Below are positions 43,913 to 52,145 of a DNA stretch of 57,798 bases, piece by piece. The notes beneath the pieces were generated by a model. The model saw nothing but the letters and a program-made list of their open reading frames with translations. It had not been told where the DNA came from and made no database searches. The position numbers and the translations under genes were made by a program. Origin of the DNA: Geminicoccaceae bacterium (GTDB taxonomy: Bacteria > Pseudomonadota > Alphaproteobacteria > Geminicoccales > Geminicoccaceae); contig JANXAZ010000019.1 of NCBI GenBank assembly GCA_025062095.1, positions 1-57,798 of the forward strand, given 5' to 3'. The stretch's first letter is position 1. Every line of letters begins with the position of its first letter.

Positions 43913-44716
43913 ATGCTCTGGGAGCTCTTCGCGATCCGCTACGCCCGGCTCGAAACGCGCACCCGCCGGGAGAACTTCTTGGGCGTCGATCCGCACGATT
44001 CGGCGCCGATGCCGATCGACTTCTACGTCTGGCTGCTGCGCGCGGGGGACCGCGCGATCCTGGTCGACACCGGCTTCGACGCCGAGGAGGGCGCGCGGCG
44101 GGGGCGAACGATCGAACGCCTGCCGCGCGAGGGGCTGGCGATGCTCGGCGTCCGCGCGGAGACGATCGCGGACGTGATCGTCACCCATCTCCATTACGAC
44201 CACGCCGGCACCCTCGACCATTTCCCCGCCGCCCGCTTCCACCTGCAAGAAGCCGAGCTCGCCTACGCCACGGGGCGCTGCATGAGCTACGCCGAGCTCC
44301 GACGGCCCTACAGCGTCGAGCACGTCTGCACCGTGGTCCGTCGGGTGTTCGAGGGCCGGGTCCTGTTCCACGACGGCGAGGGGGAGATCGCACCCGGGAT
44401 CACCGTTCACCGCATCGGCGGCCACGCCAAGGGCATCCAATGCGTCCGCGTGGTCACTGCCCGCGGGCCCGTCGTGCTCGCCTCGGATACCGCGCATTAT
44501 TACGAGAACTTCCTCGACTACCGCCCTTTCCCGATCGTCCACGACGTGGAAGCGACCTTGCGCGGCTACGATCGGCTGCGCGCCCTCGCCCCCTCGCTCG
44601 ACCACATCGTCCCCGGCCACGACCCCCTGGTGATGGAACGCTACCCCGCCCCCGATCCCCGCCTCGCGGGCGTGGTCGTCCGACTCGACGCGCCCCCGCG
44701 GCCGCTCGCCCGCTAG
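43913..44716 (+). CDS. N-acyl-homoserine-lactonase-type MBL hydrolase
   Basis: 267 residues, without a signal peptide. The MBL motif is HLHYDHAGTLDHF, with an RIGGHAKGIQCVRV segment and a later VLASDTAHYYEN and IVPGHDPLVM that provide ligands. This matches the AHL lactonase-like family, though many members hydrolyse other esters or lactones. ATG 43913 with GGGAGGCAGGGGG upstream; a 105-base longer frame is unlikely. It sits between exonuclease and DNA ligase. No luxI/luxR genes are in the window. Confidence 0.83.
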   Translation: MLWELFAIRYARLETRTRRENFLGVDPHDSAPMPIDFYVWLLRAGDRAILVDTGFDAEEGARRGRTIERLPREGLAMLGVRAETIADVIVTHLHYDHAGTLDHFPAARFHLQEAELAYATGRCMSYAELRRPYSVEHVCTVVRRVFEGRVLFHDGEGEIAPGITVHRIGGHAKGIQCVRVVTARGPVVLASDTAHYYENFLDYRPFPIVHDVEATLRGYDRLRALAPSLDHIVPGHDPLVMERYPAPDPRLAGVVVRLDAPPRPLAR

Positions 44717-44834
44717 CCGGACGCGGCGGGAAGCGGCCGCTCTTGCTCGCGGCCGCGATCGCGCTACCTCGCCTTCCGCCTTCCCCGCACAAACCCGCCG
44801 CGAGGGCCGCGGACGGGAACCGGCGTTCGGTGCG

Positions 44835-46457
44835 ATGCAGGCCTTCGCCGAACTCCTCGAGCGGCTCCTCCACGCCCCGCAGCGCACGGCCAAGCTCGCG
44901 CTGCTGTGCGACTATCTCCGGCGCACCCCGGATCCCGACCGGGGCTGGGCCCTGGCCGCGCTTCTCGGCACCCTCGAGCTTCCGCACGCCAAGCCCGCTC
45001 TCGTGCGCGCGCTCTCGGCCGAGCGCAGCGATCCCGTGCTCTTCGCCTGGTCCTACGATTACGTGGGGGATCTCGCCGAGACCGCGGCTCTGCTCTGGCC
45101 CGAACCGGCATCCGACGCGCGCGCCGCTCCGCCGCGGCTGTCGGAAGCGATCGCCGCCCTCGCCGCCGCGCCCAAGTCGCGGCTCCCCGCCCTGCTCGCC
45201 GATCTCCTCGATCGGCTCGACGCGACCGGCCGCTGGGCGCTCCTGAAGCTTCTCACGGGAGGGCTGCGCGTGGGCGTTTCGGTCGGGCTCGTGCGCGAGG
45301 CGCTCGCCAGGCTCGGGGGCGTCGATCCGGTGCGCGTGGAAGAGCACTGGCACGCGCAAGCGCCGCCTTACGAAGCGCTCTTCGCCTGGCTCGAGGGCCG
45401 AGCCCCCGAGCCGGCGGGGCGCGACGCGCTCGCCTTCCGCCCGTTCATGCTCGCCCATCCGCTCGACGAGGCGGATCTGCCGGCGATCGCCGACACGCTC
45501 GCGGACTGGGCGGTGGAGTGGAAGTGGGACGGAATCCGCGTCCAGCTCGTCGCGGGACCATCGGGCGCGCGCCTGTATTCGCGCAGCGGCGAGGAGATCG
45601 GCGCGAGCTTTCCCGAGCTCCTCGAAACCGCCCGCGGCCTCGATCCGGGCACCGTGCTCGACGGCGAGCTCGTGGTGATGCGCGGGGAAGAGATCGGCGG
45701 CTTCGACGAGCTCCAACAGCGCCTGAACCGCAAACGGCCCTCGGCGCGGATCCTCGCCCGCTGTCCGGTCGGGCTCGTGCTCTACGATCTCTTGTTCGAG
45801 AGCGGCGAGGATCTCCGCCCGTTGCCCTTCGCCGCGCGGCGCCGCCGGCTCGAATCCCTCCTCGCGCGGTGCCCTTCGCCGCGGCTGCGGCTCTCGCCGC
45901 TGCTGTCGGCGCATTCTCTCGAGGAGCTCGGGCGGCTGCGCCGCGCTCCGCCGCATCCGGCGATCGAGGGCCTCGTGCTCAAGCACAAGGCGAGCCCCTA
46001 TCGCGCGGGGCGCGTCAAGGGATCGTGGTGGAAATGGAAGCGCGATCCCTTCTCGGCCGATCTCGTGCTGCTCTACGCGCAGCGCGGCCACGGCAAGCGC
46101 TCCTCGTTTTATTCGGACTACACCTTCGGCGCCTGGCGGGAAGGACCCTCGGGACCCGAGCTCGTGCCGGTGGCCAAGGCCTATTCGGGCTACACGGACG
46201 AAGAGCTCGTCCGCCTCGACCGCTGGATCCGCGCGCACACGATCGCGCGCTTCGGCCCGGTGCGGGCGGTGGAACCGGTGCTCGTCTTCGAGATCGGCTT
46301 CGAGGGCATCCGCCGCTCGAGCCGGCACAAGTCGGGCATCGCCCTGCGCTTTCCGCGCGTCTTGCGGATCCGCTGGGACAAGCCGGCGGCCGAGGCGGAG
46401 CGGCTCGCGGTGCTGGAAGCCCTTCTCGAGACCCGCGCGCGTGCGGCCGCCGCCTGA
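44835..46457 (+). CDS. ATP-dependent DNA ligase (bacterial, ligase-associated cluster type)
   Basis: 540 residues. The adenylation motif EWKWDGIRVQL (lysine near residue 230), RLYSRSGEEIG, LDGELVVM, EGLVLKHKASPY and the motif V KGSWWKWKRDPF are clear. The OB-fold domain follows, with YTFGAWREG and a C-terminal RSSRHKSGIALRFPRVLRIRWDKP. The N-terminal helical domain of about 220 residues matches the ligase type that co-occurs with an MBL exonuclease and a large DEXH helicase. ATG at 44835. The helicase partner is not in this window. Confidence 0.95.
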   Translation: MQAFAELLERLLHAPQRTAKLALLCDYLRRTPDPDRGWALAALLGTLELPHAKPALVRALSAERSDPVLFAWSYDYVGDLAETAALLWPEPASDARAAPPRLSEAIAALAAAPKSRLPALLADLLDRLDATGRWALLKLLTGGLRVGVSVGLVREALARLGGVDPVRVEEHWHAQAPPYEALFAWLEGRAPEPAGRDALAFRPFMLAHPLDEADLPAIADTLADWAVEWKWDGIRVQLVAGPSGARLYSRSGEEIGASFPELLETARGLDPGTVLDGELVVMRGEEIGGFDELQQRLNRKRPSARILARCPVGLVLYDLLFESGEDLRPLPFAARRRRLESLLARCPSPRLRLSPLLSAHSLEELGRLRRAPPHPAIEGLVLKHKASPYRAGRVKGSWWKWKRDPFSADLVLLYAQRGHGKRSSFYSDYTFGAWREGPSGPELVPVAKAYSGYTDEELVRLDRWIRAHTIARFGPVRAVEPVLVFEIGFEGIRRSSRHKSGIALRFPRVLRIRWDKPAAEAERLAVLEALLETRARAAAA

Positions 46458-46469
46458 GCGCCCCTCTTC

Positions 46470-46724
46470 TCAGAGTGCCTCGCGACCTTCCGCGAGCATC
46501 CGCCGTGCCGCCTCGGCGAGGAACGCGGAGCGGGTCTGACCGCGCAGTTCGGCGACCCGGTCGATCCGGGCCAAGAGCCCCTCTTCGATCGTCCCTTCGA
46601 TGTGCGCGAAGAGCGCCTCGAGAGCGTTCCGCGTCGCCTCCTCGGCGTCTCGACCCGCCGTCGCGCGGCCCGGGAGGTCGGGGCGGATCCTGTCGAGCGG
46701 TCGATCCGCGACGGGACGCGGCAC
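46470..46724 (-). CDS. HicB-like antitoxin fragment
   Basis: A GTG at 46724 gives 84 residues. IRPDLPGRATAGRDAEEATRNAL resembles the middle of HicB antitoxins (PDLPG...AGDT.EEA), and LLARIDRVAELRGQTRSAFLAEAARRML resembles the ribbon-helix-helix end. The normal N-terminal beta strands and a HicA toxin gene are missing. It may be a degenerate remnant or short stand-alone regulator. Located downstream of the terminator after the YeeE/YedE gene. Confidence 0.4.
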   Translation of the reverse strand: MPRPVADRPLDRIRPDLPGRATAGRDAEEATRNALEALFAHIEGTIEEGLLARIDRVAELRGQTRSAFLAEAARRMLAEGREAL

Positions 46725-46862
46725 GGCCGCGAAGCCGGGGCGATCGGGAGGTTCGGAAGCGTCGGCGCGTTCTCTTCGCGCAGACGAGCCCCGGCCGTGC
46801 CGATCGGCGCGCGACGCGCCATCCGTTCGGCTCGCCCTCCTCGCCTCGCTCGACGTCTCCGG

Positions 46863-46891
46863 AAAAAAAGCCCGCCGGAGGGCCGGCGGGC
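46863..46891 (-). terminator. Rho-independent terminator of the YeeE/YedE pair
   Basis: On the minus strand a GC stem (GCCCGCCGG / CCGGCGGGC at 46870-46878 and 46883-46891, loop of four) is followed by seven T (46863-46869). It lies about 40 bases after the stop at 46928. Confidence 0.9.
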
Positions 46892-46927
46892 GAGCGGTCG
46901 GGGAAGCCGAGGAAAAAAGGGAGAGGT

Positions 46928-47554
46928 TCAGGCGCGGCCGGTGGCGACGGGCGCAGCGGCGGGCGCCCGGGCCTCGGGCGGCGGCAACAGGCCGTCGGCG
47001 TTGGCGCCGATCTCGGCGCGCCAGGGGCGCCACCGCTCGAGCGCCACGAGCCCGGCGACGAGAAGGGCGGCGAAGCCGAAGGCGAGCCAGGGGAAGGGAA
47101 CGCCCAGGACCTTGTCGAGGGTGAGCTTCCCGGCCCCGCCCGCGAGCAGCACGGGGTGCAAGACGGGCTCGAGATAGGTGAAGACGAGCGCCCCCGAGAG
47201 ACCGCCCGCGAGGGTGAACCAGGCGTCGCGATAGCCCGCCCCGATCTGGGCGAGGGTGGTACCCGGGCAGGCCCCGGCGAGGGCGATCCCGGCGCCCAGG
47301 ATCAGCCCGCCCACGACGTCGGCGGTCCAGATCGCGGACTTGGGATGCAGGCCGGAAAGGCCCGTGGCCACGAGCAGGCCGATGACCACGAGTCCGGCCG
47401 CGACACCGGACAAGAAGATCTTGAGCATCAAGAAATTGCGCAGCTGCAGCTGGCCCAGGATCACGGCCGGCTCGAACACGCGCGATTTCTCGAGCACGAA
47501 GCCGAAGACCACGCCCATGGCGAGGCCCAAGAGCACGGCGGAGAGGATCGACAT
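46928..47554 (-). CDS. YeeE/YedE-family transporter, C-terminal half protein
   Basis: 208 residues with several membrane segments, part of the thiosulfate/sulfur-compound transporter superfamily. LGLAMGVVFGFVLEKSRVFEP begins it, followed by LQLRNFLMLKIFLSG, GGLILGAGIALAGACPGT (the conserved GAC motif) and AQIGAGYRDAWFTLAGGLSGA. It is the second gene of a two-gene unit; together with 47568-48083 it covers the domains that TsuA-type proteins carry in one chain. AAGGAGATC precedes ATG 47554. Likely imports thiosulfate or a related sulfur species. Confidence 0.85.
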   Translation of the reverse strand: MSILSAVLLGLAMGVVFGFVLEKSRVFEPAVILGQLQLRNFLMLKIFLSGVAAGLVVIGLLVATGLSGLHPKSAIWTADVVGGLILGAGIALAGACPGTTLAQIGAGYRDAWFTLAGGLSGALVFTYLEPVLHPVLLAGGAGKLTLDKVLGVPFPWLAFGFAALLVAGLVALERWRPWRAEIGANADGLLPPPEARAPAAAPVATGRA

Positions 47555-47567
47555 CGGACGATCTCCT

Positions 47568-48083
47568 TCAGATGCGCCGCAACAGATGGGCGGTGGCGAT
47601 GCCCCCGGCGAAGGTCGCGGCGATCGCCACGAAAGAACCGAGCGCGAGCTGGGCCATGCCGGAAAGCCCGTGGCCGGAGGTGCAGCCGTCGGCGATGCGG
47701 GCGCCGGCGAGCATCAAAAAGCCGCCCAAGAAGGCGAGGACGAAACGGGTGGCGGGGCTCTTCGTGCCGAGGGCCCGCTCCCACACCGGCGCGATGCCGC
47801 GTCGCACCGTTCCCGAGAGCTTGGCCGAGAGGAAGGCGCCGAGGGCGATGCCGATCACGAGCGCCACCTGCCACCAGTTCTTGGCGCCGGCGAGATGTCT
47901 GGCGGCGTATTCGATCTCCCGGATCGCGGGATCGACGAAGGAGGCGAGCGTGGCGGAAACGGTGACGAAGGAGGAGGAGGCGCCGAGGGCGGTACCGATC
48001 AAGAGAAAGGCGGGGATCTGGAGCAGGCCCAGAAGCGCCCCGGCGAAATAGGGCGACCAGGCGCGGTCGGTGAACGCGGGCAT
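47568..48083 (-). CDS. YeeE/YedE-family transporter, N-terminal half protein
   Basis: 171 residues. The signature GGFLMLAGARIADGCTSGHGL (21 residues in this segment are conserved; key part GARIADGCTSGHGLSG) holds the cysteine that binds sulfur compounds in the family. Other hydrophobic stretches: LGLLQIPAFLLIG and FVLAFLGGF. Start ATG 48083 with GGGAGAC upstream; the next gene begins 13 bases after its stop. The promoter region 48084-48220 contains a perfect CTAATATTAG palindrome. Cysteine biosynthesis genes (cysD/cysNC) lie 3 kb away. Confidence 0.85.
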   Translation of the reverse strand: MPAFTDRAWSPYFAGALLGLLQIPAFLLIGTALGASSSFVTVSATLASFVDPAIREIEYAARHLAGAKNWWQVALVIGIALGAFLSAKLSGTVRRGIAPVWERALGTKSPATRFVLAFLGGFLMLAGARIADGCTSGHGLSGMAQLALGSFVAIAATFAGGIATAHLLRRI

Positions 48084-48121
48084 GGCTGCGTCTCCCGTAC
48101 AGCGGCGTACTCGCGCAAGAG

Positions 48122-48131
48122 CTAATATTAG
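48122..48131 (-). promoter_or_regulatory. Candidate operator/-10 palindrome upstream of YeeE/YedE genes
   Basis: CTAATATTAG is a perfect palindrome in an otherwise GC-rich region, 38 bases from the start codon of the upstream YeeE/YedE gene. It could be an operator for an ArsR-type sulfide/persulfide sensor or simply contain the -10 element (TAATAT). No regulator gene is in the window. Confidence 0.3.
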
Positions 48132-48220
48132 AAGGTTCTGAAATCAAGGGGTCGCGCGGGCACGGCCGGCCGGACGCGCGGCGTCCGCCCGTCGGCGGGG
48201 CGCGTCCACTCGGGGTGCGG

Positions 48221-49177
48221 CTATTCGACGATGCGCTCGACCCGGTGATCGGCGCTCTCGCGCGCCCAGGCGAAGGTGACGAGCTCGCCGATCAGGCCCA
48301 CAGCGATGATCTGGATGCCGAGCACGACCATGAGCGTCGCGAGGATGAGGGCCGGGCGGTCGCCCAGGGGCACGCCCAGGACGAGGCGCTCGAAGACGAG
48401 CCAAGCGGTGGCGAGCCCGCCCAGGACGAGGACGAGAAGTCCGAAGCCGCCGAAGAAGCGGAACGGTTTTTCGAGGAAGCGCAACAAGAAGAAGACCGTG
48501 ACGACGTCCAGGAGCAACGACGGCCAACCGACGGCGCGGACGAGACCGGGACCGTTGCGGCCGAGGGCCGGGACCGGCAGTTCCTCGACCGCGAAGCCCT
48601 GGGCCTGGGCGAGGAGCGGCAGGAAGCGGTGTTGGTTGCCGTAGAGCGTGAGCTCGGCCGCGACCCGCGCGCGCAGGGCGCGGACGGGGCTGCGGACGTC
48701 TTCGAAGCGGCAGCCGAGCAGCCAGCCCAACAGCCGCTCGAGCTTGCCCCCGCCCGCCCGTCCCGGGACGCGGCGGGCGGCGGTGACGAGATCGGCCTCG
48801 CCCGCCTCGAGCCGGTGCACGAGGCGCGGCAGTTCGGCGGGATCGATCGGGAACTCGGGATCGAGGGTGAGCACGACCGCCCCGCGCGCGTGGCGCAAGC
48901 CCACGGTCAGGGCCGCGGCTTCGCCGGTGGGGCGGGCGAAGGCGAGGATCTCGATCGGCTCGCCGGCCCGGCGCAGCGCCGCGAGCGCGGCGCGGCTGCG
49001 GGCGAGCGGCCCGTCGAGCACGTAGACGAACTCGAGCGGCCGGGCCAAGAGCTCGAGGCCGGCGCGCAGCCGGGCGTGGCGGGCCTCGAGATCCTCGAGG
49101 TCACGGGAAAGGGGCACGACCACGGACACCGTGCCGGTCGCGGCGGCGAGGCGACGGGGGGCGGGTTCGGCGGTCAC
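48221..49177 (-). CDS. Dolichol/polyprenyl-phosphate sugar transferase-like GT2 with membrane anchor
   Basis: 318 residues. The GT-A domain begins TGTVSVVVPLSRDLEDLEA, has LEFVYVLDGPLARS and VLTLDPEFPIDPAEL (the DxD equivalent is LDPE), then a C-terminal pair of membrane segments (FGGFGLLVLVLGGLATAW and ALILATLMVVLGIQIIAVGL). GTG 49177 overlaps the preceding GT2 gene by 4 bases. Such pairs modify lipids or supply polyprenyl-phosphate sugars to GT-C enzymes, two of which are in this window. The first DPM-like acidic motif is altered, so activity is less certain. Confidence 0.83.
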   Translation of the reverse strand: MTAEPAPRRLAAATGTVSVVVPLSRDLEDLEARHARLRAGLELLARPLEFVYVLDGPLARSRAALAALRRAGEPIEILAFARPTGEAAALTVGLRHARGAVVLTLDPEFPIDPAELPRLVHRLEAGEADLVTAARRVPGRAGGGKLERLLGWLLGCRFEDVRSPVRALRARVAAELTLYGNQHRFLPLLAQAQGFAVEELPVPALGRNGPGLVRAVGWPSLLLDVVTVFFLLRFLEKPFRFFGGFGLLVLVLGGLATAWLVFERLVLGVPLGDRPALILATLMVVLGIQIIAVGLIGELVTFAWARESADHRVERIVE

Positions 49178-50136
49178 GGGGCGAACCTCTCCGCGGCGGC
49201 GCCCGGCTCGCGCGACGCGCGCGCGGCGAGCAGCCGGAAGCGATCGAAGCGGGCGGCGCGCGTGCTGTGCAAGAGGTAACTCAAGAAGGCGAGGAAGAGG
49301 AGAAAAGCGGCGAGCGCCCCGCTCAGCATGACCACCCCCTGGAAAGCCACCCCGGGCGCGGGACGGGCGAAAAGGAAGAGCGCCCCCGCGAGGGTGGCGC
49401 ACAGCGCCGCGAGAAGGCCGGCACCGGCCAGCCAGGGCACCGGCCGGCGCGCGAAATCGAGGATCGTGGCGATCGCGAGGAGATCGACGAGCACTTTGTA
49501 GATGCGCGAAAATCCGTATTTCGAGCGGCCGAAGCGGCGGGGGTGGTGGCGCACCTCGAGTTCGGCGATGCGCGCCCCGGCGAGGCTCGCCATGGCCGGG
49601 ATGAAGCGGTGCATCTCGGCGTAAAGCGGGATCGCCTTGATGAGGTCGGCGCGATAGGCCTTCAACGAACAGCCGTTGTCCCGGATCGGCACCCCCGTGA
49701 CCCAGCCGATCAGGCGGTTGGCGATCTTGGAGGGGAGCACGCGCGACCAGTGGTCCTTGCGCTCGCGCCGCCAGCCGACGACGAGATCGAACCCCTCCTC
49801 GAGCTTGGCCAAAAGGCGCGGGATGTCGGCGGGGTCGTTCTGGAGATCCCCGTCCATGGTCACGATCACCCGGCCGCGGGCGTGCGCGATGCCGGCGGCC
49901 ATGGCCGCGGTCTGGCCGTAGTTGCGGCGCAGCTTGAGGATCCGCAGCCGCGGCCGCCCCCCGCGCGGCAGCTCGAGCGCCCGCGCGAAGGTCGCATCGC
50001 TCGAGCCGTCGTCGACCAGGACGAGCTCGGCGGACAGCGGCAGCGGCCGCAGCGCGGCCGCGATCGCCTCGAAGAGCGGGCGGACGTTCTCCTCTTCGTT
50101 GAAAAGCGGCACGACGATCGAGAGGTCCGGGGTCAT
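49174..50136 (-). CDS. DPM1-like GT2 glycosyltransferase
   Basis: 320 residues. Canonical motifs: LSIVVPLFNEEENVRPLFEA, LVLVDDGSSDATF, LRILKLRRNYGQTAAMAAGI, VIVTMDGDLQNDPADIPRLL (DxD) and LPSKIANRLIGWVTGVPIRD. Two membrane segments at the C-terminus (WLAGAGLLAALCATLAGALF and FQGVVMLSGALAAFLLFLAF) match ArnC/GtrB-type enzymes that make polyprenyl-phosphate sugar donors. ATG 50136 is preferred because it begins directly at the first beta strand. First gene of a two-gene unit. Confidence 0.9.
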   Translation of the reverse strand: MTPDLSIVVPLFNEEENVRPLFEAIAAALRPLPLSAELVLVDDGSSDATFARALELPRGGRPRLRILKLRRNYGQTAAMAAGIAHARGRVIVTMDGDLQNDPADIPRLLAKLEEGFDLVVGWRRERKDHWSRVLPSKIANRLIGWVTGVPIRDNGCSLKAYRADLIKAIPLYAEMHRFIPAMASLAGARIAELEVRHHPRRFGRSKYGFSRIYKVLVDLLAIATILDFARRPVPWLAGAGLLAALCATLAGALFLFARPAPGVAFQGVVMLSGALAAFLLFLAFLSYLLHSTRAARFDRFRLLAARASREPGAAAERFAP

Positions 50137-50506
50137 CGCCGAAAGAATCGTCGATTCGCGCGGGCACGGGAAGATCGCCGCCGCTTTTTGCGTCTGTATC
50201 GCGATACCGCCGGAGCACGCCGCGGACCCGATGCTCGCGCGCAGGCATCGGAACCGGTGTTCGCGCGGCGCCATCAGCACATCGCGTGGCTCTTCCGCCA
50301 CGGATGCAGTTGCCGTGAAGTCACATTCGGCGAATGTTCGAGCATCGCGTCACGGTACTCCAGTATCTCGAGAGCGAACGACACGGACCGTGTTGCAGAT
50401 TCACCTCGGATCGCCTAGGTAGGGCGCCGTTCAGCTGAACCCGAACCGACGAAATCGGCGTTTCGCGGCCTCGCGCTACGCGAGAGACTGGGAAGGGGGG
50501 AACGGC
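50137..50506. other. Intergenic region with several short palindromes
   Basis: 370 bases between the divergent GT2 and YcbK-like genes, with lower GC than the flanks. It contains perfect inverted repeats: ACATTCGGCGAATGT (50323-50337), ACACGGACCGTGT (50381-50393) and GTTCAGCTGAAC (50429-50440). I see no gene. They could be operators for either divergent transcript. Confidence 0.5.
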
Positions 50507-51193
50507 ATGTCGGAGCGGTCGGTCCGATCCCGTCGACGTTTTCTCCTCGGCCTCGCCTTCGGCCTGCCCGTGCTCGGCGGCGGCCTCTTCGGTCGCTGGC
50601 GGAAGGCCCTCGCCGCGGTGCCGGTCCGGCAGATCGCGCTCCACCATCGGCACACCGGCGAGAGCGTGCGCACCGTCTATTTCGCCGACGGGCGGTATCT
50701 CGAAGAGGGCCTGCGCTCGATCGATCGCCTCTTGCGCGACTGGCGGACCGACGAGATCGTCGAGATCGATCCCCAGGTCCTGGACATCGCCTATCTCTTG
50801 CAGCGCCAGCTCGACCTCTCGGGCCCGCTCGAGGTCCTCTCGGGCTACCGCTCGCCCGAGACGAACGCCATGCTGCGCCGGCGCTCGCGCGCGGTCGCCC
50901 GCAACAGCCTGCACATGTACGGCATGGCGATCGACCTGCGCTTTCCGGGGGTGCCGCTCTCCACCGCCCATCGCGCGGCCCTCGCCCTGCAGGCCGGTGG
51001 CGTGGGCTATTATCCGAGCTCCGATTTCCTGCACATCGACAGCGGCCCGGTCCGCCAGTGGACCCAGCTCGGCCGCGTCCAGAGCGGTCGCGACGGCGGG
51101 GTGCCCAAAGGCGCGGTCGCCAACCGCCGCCGGGCGGCGCGCCAACGCCGGCTCGCCGCGCTCAAGAAGCGGCTGGCCTCGGCTCGGCGCTGA
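50507..51193 (+). CDS. YcbK/DUF882 family D,D-endopeptidase-like protein
   Basis: 228 residues with a Tat signal ([20 protein letters not shown]). The peptidase M15-like core has [27 protein letters not shown] (His/Asp zinc ligands) and [13 protein letters not shown] (His), as in MepK/YcbK, which cuts peptidoglycan cross-links. A basic tail of about 40 residues ends it. ATG 50507 with GGAAGGGGGG upstream. Periplasmic cell-wall enzyme, alone on this strand. Confidence 0.9.
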   Translation: MSERSVRSRRRFLLGLAFGLPVLGGGLFGRWRKALAAVPVRQIALHHRHTGESVRTVYFADGRYLEEGLRSIDRLLRDWRTDEIVEIDPQVLDIAYLLQRQLDLSGPLEVLSGYRSPETNAMLRRRSRAVARNSLHMYGMAIDLRFPGVPLSTAHRAALALQAGGVGYYPSSDFLHIDSGPVRQWTQLGRVQSGRDGGVPKGAVANRRRAARQRRLAALKKRLASARR

Positions 51194-51309
51194 GCCGCCC
51201 CGCGCGCGGGGGCGCGGCGCGAGCGGCGTTGACGTTCCGGGAAGCGGCGGCTACACGGCGGCGCTTCCCGGCGTTTCGCGTCCGCCCGGATCGCCATCGG
51301 ATCGGAACC

Positions 51310-52104
51310 ATGGACCATCTCGACGCGCTCGAAGCCGAGAGCATCTACATCTTGCGCGAAGCCAAGGCGAAGCTCGACAAGCTCGCCATCCTGTGGTCGC
51401 TCGGCAAGGACAGCAACGTCGTCATCTGGCTGTGCAAGAAGGCCTTCTTCGGCCACGTCCCGTTCCCCGTGCTGCACGTCGACACGGGCAAGAAGTTCCC
51501 CGAGATGTACGCCTTCCGCGACCGCTACGCCAAGGAATGGGGCCTGACCTTCATCCGCCAGGAGTGCCCGCCGCTCGAGGCCACCGATCCCGGCCTTCCG
51601 CCCGCCGCGCGCGCGGCCGCGCGCAAGACGCTCGGGCTCAAGGCGGCGCTCGAGAAATACGGCTTCGAAGGCCTCATCCTCGGCATCCGGCGCGACGAGG
51701 AGGCGATCCGGGCCAAGGAACGGATCTTCAGCCCGCGCGACGAGAGCGGCCAGTGGCAGCTCAAGGACCAGCCGCCCGAGTTCTGGGACCAGTACATGAC
51801 GAGCTTCCCGCGCGGCACGCACGTGCGCGTGCACCCGATCTTGAACTGGACCGAACTCGACGTCTGGAAATACACGCGGCGCGAGGGGATCCCGGTGATC
51901 GAGCTCTATTTCGCCAAGGACGGCAAGCGCTACCGCTCGCTCGGCGACCGCGACATCACCTTCCCGGTGCCGAGCACGGCGGATACCCTCGATGCGATCA
52001 TCGCCGAGCTCGAAACCACCACGATCCCCGAGCGCGCCGGCCGCGCCATGGACCACGAGGCGGAAGACAGCTTCGAGCGCCTGCGCCGGGCGGGCTACAT
52101 GTGA
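51310..52104 (+). CDS. cysD: Sulfate adenylyltransferase subunit 2
   Basis: 264 residues. Makes APS from sulfate and ATP with Cys[23 protein letters not shown] begins the family core, the PP-loop is [12 protein letters not shown], then [44 protein letters not shown] and a C-terminal GYM end. ATG at 51310 aligns with the E. coli start. The stop overlaps a GTG that could begin the next gene (GTGA). First gene of the sulfate-activation unit. Confidence 0.96.
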   Translation: MDHLDALEAESIYILREAKAKLDKLAILWSLGKDSNVVIWLCKKAFFGHVPFPVLHVDTGKKFPEMYAFRDRYAKEWGLTFIRQECPPLEATDPGLPPAARAAARKTLGLKAALEKYGFEGLILGIRRDEEAIRAKERIFSPRDESGQWQLKDQPPEFWDQYMTSFPRGTHVRVHPILNWTELDVWKYTRREGIPVIELYFAKDGKRYRSLGDRDITFPVPSTADTLDAIIAELETTTIPERAGRAMDHEAEDSFERLRRAGYM

Positions 52105-52145
52105 TCGCTCGCGCCGGCCGAGCCCCTCTCGCAACGGAACCCGCG

